Source: Marinibacterium sp.
GTDB taxonomy: Bacteria > Pseudomonadota > Alphaproteobacteria > Rhodobacterales > Rhodobacteraceae
Assembly (NCBI GenBank): GCA_025800215.1
Contig: JAOXSC010000051.1
Span: forward strand, 1-38,656
DNA length: 38,656 nucleotides
Direction: 5' to 3'
Part shown: piece by piece, positions 15,361-23,725 of the stretch
Layout: each line of letters begins with the position of its first letter
Position numbering within the stretch: the stretch's first letter is position 1
Position numbers and translations under genes: made by a program
Notes under the pieces: model-generated
Databases searched by the model: none
Told to the model about the DNA's origin: nothing
The model's input: the letters and a program-made list of their open reading frames with translations, nothing else

Positions 15361-15719
15361 CAGCCGTTCGCTTCGCGGATCTTGTCCGCCGCGTCTTTGT
15401 CATAGGCGACGCCGTTCTGGTCCAGCAGCGTGTCCAGTTCGCCCGACAGGGTCATTTCGGTGACAATGTCACAGCCGCCGACAAATTCGCCCTTCACGTA
15501 GAGCTGCGGGATGGTGGGCCAGTCCGAGTAGTCCTTGATCCCCTGGCGGATCTCTTCGTCGGCCAGCACGTTCACATCGGCAAAATCCACGCCCATGTAG
15601 TTCAGCACCCCGGCCACACGGGACGAGAACCCGCATTGCGGCATGGATTTGGTGCCTTTCATGAACAAAACAACGTCGTTGGCGTCCACGGTCTGTTTGA
15701 TCTGGTCCTGAGCAGTCAT
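15360..15719 (-). CDS. grxD: Monothiol glutaredoxin, Grx4 family
   Basis: This is a 119-residue protein with the CGFS active site (Cys29 in [11 protein letters not shown]), preceded by VVLFMKGTK. It also has the glutathione-binding [19 protein letters not shown] segment and YSDWP. CGFS glutaredoxins carry a [2Fe-2S] cluster bridged by glutathione, and with BolA they take part in iron sensing and Fe-S cluster transfer. The bolA gene lies just upstream in the same run. It overlaps both neighbours by ATGA junctions: its start overlaps the end of the 75-residue membrane-protein gene and its stop overlaps the esterase start, so expression is tightly coupled. Confidence 0.95.
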   Translation of the reverse strand: MTAQDQIKQTVDANDVVLFMKGTKSMPQCGFSSRVAGVLNYMGVDFADVNVLADEEIRQGIKDYSDWPTIPQLYVKGEFVGGCDIVTEMTLSGELDTLLDQNGVAYDKDAADKIREANG

Positions 15720-15943
15720 GTGTTGTCTCCTGGCTCACTCAATTTGTTTCTGGCCCGTGCGGCCCCGTAAGAGGCGCGGCGGCGCGTGCTGGGTTTGGTG
15801 GACCCGTTGGCGGGGTCCGGTTCGGTTTCATCAGGGCCCGGATGGTGGGGGCGATAGTCCATATCCTGTTTGCGCGTGATGTAGTGTCTGGCGGCAAACA
15901 AAACCACCACAATCGCAACGAATATGACGGTCCCCTGATCCAA
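15716..15943 (-). CDS. Small single-span membrane protein between bolA and grxD
   Basis: This is a 75-residue protein starting at 15943 ([20 protein letters not shown]). One N-terminal membrane span (about residues 5-18) is followed by a polar, Pro-rich cytoplasmic tail ([20 protein letters not shown], then [20 protein letters not shown]). Its stop overlaps the grxD ATG (ATGA), and its start is 9 bases after the bolA stop, so it is embedded in the bolA-grxD operon. No family is recognised. Coupling to both partners suggests a related or accessory role, which is only inference. Confidence 0.65.
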   Translation of the reverse strand: MDQGTVIFVAIVVVLFAARHYITRKQDMDYRPHHPGPDETEPDPANGSTKPSTRRRASYGAARARNKLSEPGDNT

Positions 15944-15952
15944 AGCCCTGCC

Positions 15953-16195
15953 TTAGTCCGGCGCCTTGGTGGTCAGCGCCAGCGCATGCAGTTCGCCCTG
16001 GCTGCCATCCATCTTGCCCTTCAGCGCGGCATAGACGGCCCGCTGCTGCTGCACCCGGTTTTGCCCGCGAAAGCTTTCGTCGATGACTTCGGCGGCATAA
16101 TGGTTCCCGTCCCCGGCCAGATCGGTGATCGTGACCTTGGCCTCGGGAAAGGCCTCGCGGATGAGGGTTTCGATTTCGTGCGCTTGCATGGCCAT
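15953..16195 (-). CDS. bolA: BolA-family protein
   Basis: This is an 80-residue protein of normal BolA length. The sequence AHEIETLIREAFPEAKVTIT, DLAGDGNHYAAEVIDESFRG, with the RVQQQRAVYAALKGKM helix and GELHALALTTKAP, carries the BolA fold and its conserved C-terminal histidine. The ATG at 16193-16195 is chosen because AAAGGAG lies 8-9 bases upstream; the open frame before it has no such site. BolA proteins partner CGFS glutaredoxins through a bridging [2Fe-2S] cluster, and grxD follows two genes on. In alphaproteobacteria this pair links iron status to gene regulation. Confidence 0.92.
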   Translation of the reverse strand: MAMQAHEIETLIREAFPEAKVTITDLAGDGNHYAAEVIDESFRGQNRVQQQRAVYAALKGKMDGSQGELHALALTTKAPD

Positions 16196-16454
16196 GCGGG
16201 CTGCTCCTTTGTCTTTGGCAGAACTTAGGGCGCAGGGCGGGGCGCTGCAAGCATTGGCGGGCGGGCGGTGTTGAAATGTTGGGCTGAGGGGGATGTATGC
16301 GGGAAAGGGGCGTTTTGTCTTCCCATGCTCCAAGCCCATGAGAGGGCCGCGCAATCGCCCCGATCAGGTTCGGAGACATCAGGATCACGGCGCCTACAAT
16401 AGCGCCCAAAAACCCGCGCCGCACAGCCGTAACCAATCTTCAGGAGGCGAAGCC

Positions 16455-16517
16455 GACCAGCCCCCGACCCTCCCCACGGGAGGGGGCTTCACCCCCACCC
16501 AGGGTCGGGGGCTGGTC
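16455..16517. repeat. Large GC-rich inverted repeat between bolA and purL
   Basis: GACCAGCCCCCGACCCT at 16455-16471 pairs perfectly over 17 bases with AGGGTCGGGGGCTGGTC at 16501-16517. Inside the 29-base loop, GGGGG and CCCCC form a second small stem. No T-run follows on either strand. The remainder of 16196-16566 holds the bolA leader and no supported gene. It may slow or stop transcription after purL, or be a dispersed intergenic repeat. Confidence 0.8.
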
Positions 16518-16566
16518 TATGTGACCTTGCGGAGCGTTTCAGATTTATTGGGCGCTGCCGTAAGCG

Positions 16567-18726
16567 TCAGCCCAGGCTGTTTTCAAAGCTGCTGGTGTAG
16601 ATCTCGGACAGCTCGGCCAGGGTCGCGCCGGAATTGCCGGCCCAGACGCTGTCGCCGGTGAACCGGCCCACGCTGGTCAGGGTCACGCCCGCCTGCGCGG
16701 CGGCGCCCATCAGCGCCTCGGCCCGGTCGAAGCCGCAGGCCACCAGATAGCGGCCCTGATCTTCGCCAAAGAGCGTCGCGGTGTCGTCGCTGTCCAGCGC
16801 GATGCCGACGCCCGCCGCCTGGGCCAGTTCGAACGCGGCCATCATCAGGCCCCCATCGCTCAGGTCCGTGCAGGCGGTGATCAGGTCGCGGTTGGCGCGG
16901 ATGAATTCGCCATTGCGCTTTTCAGCGTCCAGATCCACGGCGGGCGCGTCCCCGTCTTCGCGGTTGAAGACCTCGGCCAGCAGCGCGGATTGCCCCAGAT
17001 GGCCCTCCGCGTCGCCCACCACCATGGCGAAATGCCCGTCGCGCACCTCGCAGCCGATGGCCTCTTCGTCCGAGGCCAGCAGGCCCACCGCGCCGATGGT
17101 CGGCGTGGGCAGGATCGCCTGACCGTCGGTTTCGTTATAAAGCGACACGTTGCCCGACACGATGGGCATATCCAGCGCCGCGCAGGCCGCGCCGATGCCC
17201 TGGATCGCGCCGACAAACTGGCCCATGATCTCGGGCTTTTCGGGGTTGCCGAAGTTCAGGTTGTCCGTGGTCGCCAAGGGCAGGGCGCCCACGGCGGTCA
17301 GGTTGCGATAGGCCTCGGCCACGGCCTGTTTGCCGCCCTCAACCGGGTTGGCGCGCACATAGCGGGGGGTCACATCAGCGGTGAAAGCCAACGATTTTTC
17401 GGTCCCGTGCACGCGCACGATGCCCGCGCCCAGACCCGGGCCGCGCGCGGTGTCGGCCATGACCATGCTGTCATACTGGTCGAACACCCACGCCTTGGAG
17501 GCGTAGTTCGGGCTGCTCAGCAGCGCCTTCAGCGCATCAACCGGGTCGATCTGAGGCACATCGGCCAGCGGCTCTGCCGCTTCGGTCGGCTCCCACGGGC
17601 GGTCATATTCCGGGGCCGAGGACGCCAGGCGCGACAGCGGTACATCCGCCATCACCTTGCCCTGATGCATGATCAGGAAGCGGTCCTCTTCGATGGTTTC
17701 CCCAACGATGGCGAAATCCAGATCCCATTTGTCGAACACGGCCTTGGCCTCGGCCTCCAGCTCGGGCTTGAGCACCATGAGCATGCGTTCCTGGCTCTCG
17801 GACAGCATCATTTCATAGGCGGTCATGTGCGTTTCGCGCTGGGGCACATTGTCCAGATCCAACCGGATGCCCAGCCCGCCCTTGTCGCCCATTTCCACGG
17901 CCGAGCAGGTCAGACCCGCCGCGCCCATATCCTGGATCGAGATCACCGCGCCGGTCTGCATCAGCTCCAGCGTCGCCTCCATCAGGCGCTTTTCGGTGAA
18001 GGGGTCGCCGACCTGCACGGTGGGGCGCTTTTCCTCGATCGTGTCATCAAACTCTGCGGAGGCCATGGTGGCCCCGCCAACCCCGTCGCGGCCCGTTTTG
18101 GCGCCCAGATAGACCACGGGCATGCCGACGCCGGACGCGGCGGAATAGAAAATGCCATCCGCATCAGCCAGACCGGCGGCAAAGGCGTTCACAAGGCAGT
18201 TGCCGTTATAGGCGGGGTGAAAGCGAACCTCACCCCCCACGGTCGGAACGCCGAAACAGTTGCCGTACCCGCCAACACCTTCGACCACGCCATGCACCAG
18301 CTGTCGGGTTTTCCAATGCTCTGTTTCGCCAAAAGACAGAGAGTTCATCGCCGCAATCGGACGTGCGCCCATGGTGAAGACGTCGCGCAGGATGCCGCCA
18401 ACACCGGTGGCCGCGCCCTGATAGGGTTCGATGTAGGACGGGTGGTTGTGGCTTTCCATCTTGAAGACCACGGCCTGACCGTCGCCAATATCCACGATGC
18501 CCGCGTTTTCACCCGGCCCGCAGATCACCTGAGGCCCGTCGGTGGGCAGGGTGCGCAGCCATTTCTTGGAGGATTTGTAGGAACAGTGCTCGTTCCACAT
18601 GGCCGAAAAGATGCCAAGCTCGGTAAAGGTCGGCTCACGCCCGATGATCTCAAGGATGCGGTCGTATTCTTCAGGCTTGAGCCCGTGGTTTTCGATCAGC
18701 TCGGGTGTGATGGCTGGTTCGGACAT
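16567..18726 (-). CDS. purL: Phosphoribosylformylglycinamidine synthase subunit PurL
   Basis: This is a 719-residue small-type PurL, which works with separate PurS and PurQ to make FGAM from FGAR, glutamine and ATP in purine synthesis. Family segments include [18 protein letters not shown] near the N-terminus, [34 protein letters not shown]-type loops ([19 protein letters not shown]), and [15 protein letters not shown]. The second half holds [15 protein letters not shown], and [19 protein letters not shown] lies near the C-terminus. The protein is complete. The large inverted repeat at 16455-16517 follows it. It is not linked to purQ or purS inside the window. Confidence 0.96.
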   Translation of the reverse strand: MSEPAITPELIENHGLKPEEYDRILEIIGREPTFTELGIFSAMWNEHCSYKSSKKWLRTLPTDGPQVICGPGENAGIVDIGDGQAVVFKMESHNHPSYIEPYQGAATGVGGILRDVFTMGARPIAAMNSLSFGETEHWKTRQLVHGVVEGVGGYGNCFGVPTVGGEVRFHPAYNGNCLVNAFAAGLADADGIFYSAASGVGMPVVYLGAKTGRDGVGGATMASAEFDDTIEEKRPTVQVGDPFTEKRLMEATLELMQTGAVISIQDMGAAGLTCSAVEMGDKGGLGIRLDLDNVPQRETHMTAYEMMLSESQERMLMVLKPELEAEAKAVFDKWDLDFAIVGETIEEDRFLIMHQGKVMADVPLSRLASSAPEYDRPWEPTEAAEPLADVPQIDPVDALKALLSSPNYASKAWVFDQYDSMVMADTARGPGLGAGIVRVHGTEKSLAFTADVTPRYVRANPVEGGKQAVAEAYRNLTAVGALPLATTDNLNFGNPEKPEIMGQFVGAIQGIGAACAALDMPIVSGNVSLYNETDGQAILPTPTIGAVGLLASDEEAIGCEVRDGHFAMVVGDAEGHLGQSALLAEVFNREDGDAPAVDLDAEKRNGEFIRANRDLITACTDLSDGGLMMAAFELAQAAGVGIALDSDDTATLFGEDQGRYLVACGFDRAEALMGAAAQAGVTLTSVGRFTGDSVWAGNSGATLAELSEIYTSSFENSLG

Positions 18727-18880
18727 GGCTTGTACTGGTTCCCCTGGTCCCGGTTGGGATGCTTTTAGGGCAAGGGGCAGGCGGGGGAAAGAGGCAAGCG
18801 CGCCGCCCGGACGGGTTGCGCGCCTGCGTGATCGGGTTTGGGCCAGATCAGGGGCATATCAGGGCCGCCGCGCGTGGCCC

Positions 18881-19984
18881 CTAGAACCGCTGGCCGACAT
18901 AGATGTAAAGCTGCTGGTCGTCTTCGTCATTCACCGTCCCGTCGATGGAAAAATCGAGCGGGAATTTCTGCGACAGCCGATAGCGCAGCCCGACCCCGGC
19001 GGCATAGTGCGGCGCGCTCAGCTCGTTGAATTCGGCGCCGGTGCTGCCCAGGCCCGCAAAAGCCACCCCGCCCAGACGCTTGCCAAAGCGGTGGCGGTAT
19101 TCCACCTGTGCCGACGCCAGCCGCCCGTCCAGATACTGCGTGCTGCCAAAGCCCCGGAACTGATCGGAGCCCCCCAGCGAACACAGTTCATAGAAAGGGG
19201 CGTGATCATCGGCGGCACAGACCGCCAGCCGACCGGCCAGAACACCGTTTTCGCCCACGGGGCTGTAGACGTCATAGGTGCTCTTGCCCTTGGTGAAATC
19301 ATCGACCAGCCCCTGCAGGACCAGCCCGCGCTGGATTTCGGTCCGCAGGCGCTGCCCACGGGTGGCATAGATGTCGTCATCGCGCGTGTCCCAGTCGCCG
19401 ATCAGCCCGACATTGAGGATCTGCAGGCTGAACAGATCCTGCAGAAAATCGGGCAGTTCGAAATCGGCATCCGGCGCGATCGCGGTGTCCAGATAGCGCA
19501 GCGACAGGCCCAGCGACGCGTCATCTCCGATCTCGCGGCTGAGCATGACCTGCGCGATGTCGCCCGACTGCTTGAGAGGCAGCGGCACGTCATCCACAAA
19601 GAGATCATAGCGCAGGTCGGCGATGCCTGCGAAACTGCTCAGCGTCCAGCGCCCGGCCCCCCAGCTGAGCGCCAGATTGGCGCCATAGGCTTCGCTGTCA
19701 TTGTCGCTGCGCAGGGCTGCCAGACCGATATGCGAGGTCTTGGACCCCTCATCCAGTTTGAACAGATACCCCGCCCCCAGTGTCAGCCCGCTGCCGATGG
19801 TGGGGTTGGAAAAGGGGATCGGCGCCACGATGACCGATCCGTTGCCAAAGCCCAGATCACGTGTGTGCAGGTCGTCGATGTCGCTGATTTCGTCAGTGAC
19901 CAGATCGTCGGCCGCCCAGGCCGGCAGAGACAAAGAAAGAAGGGCTGCCAGCGCGGCAGCCCCCGTTTTGATCGTTACGGACAT
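18881..19984 (-). CDS. Outer-membrane beta-barrel of the Omp85/BamA-like superfamily, no POTRA
   Basis: This is a 367-residue protein with a clear signal peptide (MSVTIKTGAAALAALLSLSL, PAWAAD) cleaved near residue 24. The rest is alternating amphipathic strands typical of a barrel, ending in aromatic QLYIYVGQRF, the C-terminal Phe used by the BAM machinery. GGSDQFRGFGST near residue 275 resembles the conserved RGF lid-loop motif of Omp85 proteins. There is no room for POTRA domains, so this is a barrel-only member of the family. Function is unknown; an insertase role is unlikely without POTRA domains. It lies 34 bases after the MscS-type gene on the same strand, so co-transcription is possible. 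Confidence 0.78.
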   Translation of the reverse strand: MSVTIKTGAAALAALLSLSLPAWAADDLVTDEISDIDDLHTRDLGFGNGSVIVAPIPFSNPTIGSGLTLGAGYLFKLDEGSKTSHIGLAALRSDNDSEAYGANLALSWGAGRWTLSSFAGIADLRYDLFVDDVPLPLKQSGDIAQVMLSREIGDDASLGLSLRYLDTAIAPDADFELPDFLQDLFSLQILNVGLIGDWDTRDDDIYATRGQRLRTEIQRGLVLQGLVDDFTKGKSTYDVYSPVGENGVLAGRLAVCAADDHAPFYELCSLGGSDQFRGFGSTQYLDGRLASAQVEYRHRFGKRLGGVAFAGLGSTGAEFNELSAPHYAAGVGLRYRLSQKFPLDFSIDGTVNDEDDQQLYIYVGQRF

Positions 19985-20018
19985 TTCAGGAATTGGCCTT
20001 TCTGGTGGGCCGCAGGGT

Positions 20019-22292
20019 TTAGCCCTGCGGTTTCTCCTGTTCGCGGATCTCTTGCTGCACGGCCTCGGCGGCGGCGGCCGAGATGGCGGCCTTTTCGGCG
20101 TCGCTCACATCGTCCTCGTCATGCAGGTTGGGGATGGCCACGCGCACCTCGCGGCGGGCAAAGTCGATCCCGGCCTCGTCGAATTCGCGTTTCACCCGGT
20201 TGTAGATTTCCTTGCGGATGGTGAACTGCTTGCCCGGTTTGGCCATGAACTTGCCCCGGATCACGATGCCCACATCGTCGAATTCAAAGACACCCTGGCT
20301 TTTGAAGGGTTCAAGGAAATCATCCTTGAACAGCTCGTCCGCGCTCATTTCCGCGCCGATCTTCTTGAAGATCTTCTTGACCTTGTTGGGATCGGTGTCG
20401 AAGGGCACGGTAAAGCGCAGCTTCATGATCACCCAGTCGCGGCTGTAGTTGGTCAGCTGCGGGATCTCACCATAGGGGATGGTGTGCACCGGCCCCCGGT
20501 GGTGACGCAGCTGCATCGAGCGGATCGAGATCTTTTCGACCGCCCCGCGCGTGGCTCCGATTTCGACATATTCGCCCACGCGGAACGCATCGTCGATCAG
20601 GAAGAACACGCCCGACACCACGTCGCTCACGAGCTTCTGGGCACCAAAACCGATGGCCAGACCCAGAATCCCGGCACCTGCCAGCAGCGGCGTGATGTCG
20701 ATCCCCAGATTGCCGATGGCCAGCAGGCCGAAGATCACCACGATGGCGCTCTGGGCGGTGACACGGGCCAGGGGCAGCACCGTGCCCAGGCGCGAGCCCG
20801 ACCCGCCGCCGCCTTCGCCGCCCGCTTCGTCTTCGGTGACTTCGCGGCTGGTGTGCTCGGCGGCCAGTCGGCGGTTGATCCAGAGCGACACGCCCTCATA
20901 GACCACATAGCCCACGGCAGCCGTCAGCAGGAAGGCCACGATATTGTCGCCGATGCCGGGCAGGTCGCCTTCGGCGCTGAACAGGTCCAGCTGCCATGCG
21001 TTGGCGATGATCATGATGACCACACCGACCACAAGCACGCGACCGATGCGGATATAGCTGCGCTTGGTCGAGCGGTAGGCTTCTTCGGCCAGGACGCCTT
21101 CGCCTTTCATCGGCGGTACCAGATGGCGCACCAGACCACGGATCGCGGTATCAAGGGCAGGGGCCATCAGCAGCCAGATCAGCGTGGTGTATTGCGGACC
21201 GCTCAGGATCAGCGCGATCTGGCCCGAGCCGACCACATATTGCACCACCAGCCACAGCACAAAGGACAGGCCCATGGCGAAATAGGGGTAGGCCTGGGCA
21301 ACCTGTTCGTCAAAGCGGCTGTTGTCGGGGTCGGTGCCGCGCATCATGCTGCTCAGACCGTCGCGCGCACGCCAGGCGATCAGACCAATGTAGAAGAAGA
21401 ACAATGCGCTCAGCCAATAGCCCAGCCGGGTGGTGCCCGCCGGCACGCCGTTGCTGGCGTTGAACTGGATGATGAACTGGGTGAACGACGCCAGCAGCAC
21501 CACGCCGATGATGTTGTAATGCAGATAGCGCGCCCAGCCGTCGGGCACGTTCACCAGCCGCATTTCGGGCCGCGCCGGCGCCAGCAGAAAGCGCGACAGC
21601 GCCGCCGTCACCCGCGGGAACCAGATCAGATAGGTGGCAAACAGCCCCGCAAAGGCCATCTGCTCGGGCGTCAGGATCGTCCGACCCACGGTGCGGACGG
21701 TGAAATAGAACACGAACAGCCCGACGATTTCGCGGCCAAAGCGGCGGAACAGAAAGTTCAGCGCGCCCCACAGGGTCGAGGTGTCGATCACATCGTCCAG
21801 CTTGCGCCAGCGTGCCAGCATCTTGCGGACGATGAATTCCAGCACCAGACCGGCGCCAACCGCCACTGCGAGCAGGCCAAACAGGGTCAGAACGCCTCCG
21901 GTTCCGCCAAAGGACGCGCCGAAATTGGCAAAGGCTTCGGCCTGCTTGACCAGCAGGATCGGCAGCGCCCGGAAGGCTTCGATGGTGGGCGTGGTCAATG
22001 CCACCCAGGTCGCTGACACGCGCTCGATCAGGTTCTTGGGCGCCTCGGCATCCGCGGTGTCGGTGGCGGTCGCGTTGAGCTGATCCAGCAGCAGCGCGCG
22101 CACCTCGTCATCAGAAAGGCGTGCCACGGCGGCGTTGATCGCCTCGGGCGAGCTGAGATCGGGGGCGGGTTCGGCGGCGGCGTCGCCGGAAGAGGACGTT
22201 CCTGTTCCGGGCAGAGCCTGGGCAAAGCCCGTGGTGCCGGCAAAGGCAAGCCCCAGAACAAGGAGTATCAGCGCAAGAAAGCGACGGTGCAT
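20019..22292 (-). CDS. Large MscS-type mechanosensitive channel
   Basis: This is a 757-residue inner-membrane protein. The start at 22292 (MHRRFLALILLVLGLAFAGT) gives a signal peptide with cleavage after GFAQA. A periplasmic region of about 100 residues rich in Ala, Asp and Ser follows, then many membrane spans through about residue 560. The MscS core then follows: the pore helix LLAGAGILGLAIGFGAQKLV, SDVVSGVFFLIDDAFRVGEY and a beta domain (GAVEKISIRSMQLRHHRGPV, then HTIPYGEI). The C-terminal mixed domain ends in a charged tail (AEAVQQEIREQEKPQG). MscS channels open on membrane tension and release solutes during hypo-osmotic shock. The large N-terminal part resembles MscM/YbdG-like members. 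Upstream 22293-22647 has a terminator and possible small RNA. Confidence 0.92.
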   Translation of the reverse strand: MHRRFLALILLVLGLAFAGTTGFAQALPGTGTSSSGDAAAEPAPDLSSPEAINAAVARLSDDEVRALLLDQLNATATDTADAEAPKNLIERVSATWVALTTPTIEAFRALPILLVKQAEAFANFGASFGGTGGVLTLFGLLAVAVGAGLVLEFIVRKMLARWRKLDDVIDTSTLWGALNFLFRRFGREIVGLFVFYFTVRTVGRTILTPEQMAFAGLFATYLIWFPRVTAALSRFLLAPARPEMRLVNVPDGWARYLHYNIIGVVLLASFTQFIIQFNASNGVPAGTTRLGYWLSALFFFYIGLIAWRARDGLSSMMRGTDPDNSRFDEQVAQAYPYFAMGLSFVLWLVVQYVVGSGQIALILSGPQYTTLIWLLMAPALDTAIRGLVRHLVPPMKGEGVLAEEAYRSTKRSYIRIGRVLVVGVVIMIIANAWQLDLFSAEGDLPGIGDNIVAFLLTAAVGYVVYEGVSLWINRRLAAEHTSREVTEDEAGGEGGGGSGSRLGTVLPLARVTAQSAIVVIFGLLAIGNLGIDITPLLAGAGILGLAIGFGAQKLVSDVVSGVFFLIDDAFRVGEYVEIGATRGAVEKISIRSMQLRHHRGPVHTIPYGEIPQLTNYSRDWVIMKLRFTVPFDTDPNKVKKIFKKIGAEMSADELFKDDFLEPFKSQGVFEFDDVGIVIRGKFMAKPGKQFTIRKEIYNRVKREFDEAGIDFARREVRVAIPNLHDEDDVSDAEKAAISAAAAEAVQQEIREQEKPQG

Positions 22293-22468
22293 GGGTAGAC
22301 CCTGAGTAGTTATCAAGAGGTTGGCGCCAACCTAGCTGAAACGTGATCGAATGCACGCGAATTCTGGGCAGGCCGGTCCGGCAAGCCTTGCTGTGTTGCA
22401 GCGGTGTTTCATTCGCGGGGATGCCACCCTGGCATTTGGCCAATCTGCAGCGCGGCTGCGCGTTGGGC

Positions 22469-22498
22469 AAAAAAAAAGGGCCGAGCCTAAGCCCGGCC
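22469..22498 (-). terminator. Strong intrinsic terminator with nine-T tail
   Basis: On the minus strand GGCCGGGC pairs with GCTCGGCC (one G-U) around a TTAG loop, followed by C and nine consecutive T residues (22477-22469). It lies about 150 bases past the LysR stop. CTAAG just before the hairpin could pair with the CTTAG in its loop region, giving a competing fold. Confidence 0.8.
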
Positions 22499-22560
22499 TT
22501 AGTCCAACAGGGAGGTATGAAGGAATGAACCGTTCGGATCATCGCCTTCGAGGCTGCATC
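22469..22560 (-). ncRNA. Possible small RNA with anti-Shine-Dalgarno segment
   Basis: The minus strand leading into the nine-T terminator contains ATACCTCCCTG (CCTCCC at 22515-22510), a sequence complementary to ribosome sites, in an apparently non-coding stretch. Short alphaproteobacterial small RNAs often pair such a C-rich segment with a Rho-independent terminator. The 5' end is not defined and no promoter was recognised; it might simply be the LysR 3' UTR. The plus strand here looks like a ribosome site followed by two tiny frames (MKE, and a 12-codon frame from 22525), which is taken as the mirror of the CCTCCC segment. Confidence 0.3.
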
Positions 22561-22647
22561 TAAGGGTGCTTCGAAGCCCGATCAAGAATTTTGTTGCTGC
22601 GGCCACAGCAAGCCCGCTATGCGCAAATTGCAATGCTTTAGGTGCGT

Positions 22648-23553
22648 TCAGAGTTTCCCCAATTCGCGCAGATGCTTGCGGTGCGCGGCAAGCTCTTCCT
22701 GCACGAAATCGCGAAACGCGCCGATGCGGCGCGACTGACGCAGTTCTTCGGGATAGGCCAGAAACACCGGCACATCGGCCGATGACACCGATGGCATGAC
22801 GCTGACCAGTTCAGGGGCGCTTTCGGTCACGTAATCGGGCAGCACGCCGATCCCCAGATTGTTCAGCGTGGCCTGCAGCACCCCGAAGTAGTTGTTCACC
22901 GTCAGCAGCGATCGGGGGTTGTGGGTGATCAGTTCCTTGACCAGCAGCGACCCCGCCGCGACCTGGGCCGAGCTGGTGCTCTGGCACAGCAGCCGGTGAT
23001 TGGCGATCTCTTCGATGTCCGTGGGCACGCCCGCCTTGTCGAGATAGGCCTGCGTGGCAAACAGCTTCATCTGGATGCTGGTCATGCGCTTGCGGATCAG
23101 ATCGGCCTGGCTGGGCTCTTTCATGCGGATGGCGACATCGGCCTCGCGCATGGGCAGGTCGAGCACGCGCTCTTCCAGCATCAGGTCGATCTTGAGATCG
23201 GGGTATTTATCGTAAAGCTTGGGCAGGCGCGGGGCCAGCCACAGGGTGCCAAAGCCAAAGGTGGTGGTGATGCGCAGTTCGCCGAACACCTCTTCTTCGC
23301 TGTCGCGGATCCGGGCCGCGGCGGCGTCCAGGCGTTTGGTCATGGATTTGGTGGCGTCAAACAGCAGCTCGCCCTGTTCGGTGAGAATCAGGCCGCGCGC
23401 GTGCCGGTGAAACAGCGTGGCCGTCAGGCTTTCTTCGAGCGCGCGGATCTGGCGGCTGACCGCCGATTGCGACAGGTTCAGCTTGTCGCCCGCATGGGTC
23501 AGGCTGCCCGCATCCGCGACCGCGTGAAAAATTCTGAGCTTGTCCCAGTCCAT
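22648..23553 (-). CDS. LysR-family transcriptional regulator
   Basis: This is a 301-residue protein. The winged helix-turn-helix at the N-terminus (MDWDKLRIFHAVADAGSLTH, then AGDKLNLSQSAVSRQIRALE) is classic LysR, and FHRHARGLILTEQGELLFDA follows. The rest is a periplasmic-binding-like effector domain from about residue 95 (RITTTFGFGTLWLAPRLPKL). It is divergent from the indolepyruvate ferredoxin oxidoreductase gene with 172 bases between starts, the usual layout for a LysR protein and its target. The effector is unknown; an aromatic amino acid or arylpyruvate would fit the neighbour. LysR regulators often also repress their own gene. Confidence 0.9.
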   Translation of the reverse strand: MDWDKLRIFHAVADAGSLTHAGDKLNLSQSAVSRQIRALEESLTATLFHRHARGLILTEQGELLFDATKSMTKRLDAAAARIRDSEEEVFGELRITTTFGFGTLWLAPRLPKLYDKYPDLKIDLMLEERVLDLPMREADVAIRMKEPSQADLIRKRMTSIQMKLFATQAYLDKAGVPTDIEEIANHRLLCQSTSSAQVAAGSLLVKELITHNPRSLLTVNNYFGVLQATLNNLGIGVLPDYVTESAPELVSVMPSVSSADVPVFLAYPEELRQSRRIGAFRDFVQEELAAHRKHLRELGKL

Positions 23554-23654
23554 TTCGGTAACTTTCCTGCCTCATGCGCATCGAACCCATAAGATTCCGC
23601 ATACCACATATGCATCTAGAGCATGTGGGCAAGATGTAACAGAATTTTGTGGTC

Positions 23655-23690
23655 AGGTCAGAATGAGTGACCTAAATTGTGGTATATAAT
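23655..23690 (+). promoter_or_regulatory. Candidate promoter and operator of the indolepyruvate oxidoreductase gene
   Basis: AGGTCA at 23655-23660 and TGACCT at 23668-23673 form a perfect 6-bp inverted repeat with a 7-base spacer. A consensus -10 box TATAAT follows at 23685-23690, 36 bases before the ATG. No good -35 box is present at the expected distance, as is common for activator-dependent promoters. A second imperfect repeat (CCACATATGC with GCATGTGG) lies at about 23606-23630. Which one LysR uses cannot be told from sequence. Confidence 0.45.
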
Positions 23691-23725
23691 TGCAGCGATT
23701 AGCCAGGTGTTGGGAGGCGCCAGCC

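Noticed and set aside
16196..16436. Minus-strand frame with a hydrophobic start (GAIVGAVILMSPNLIGAIA)
   Set aside because: It needs a TTG start with no good ribosome site and runs on in the wrong frame through bolA. It could be a decayed small gene, but support is too thin.
22517..22563. Plus-strand mini-frames after a strong ribosome-like site
   Set aside because: Only 3 and 12 codons long, with a poly-A/T terminator oriented for the other strand. The site is better explained as the mirror of a CCTCCC segment.
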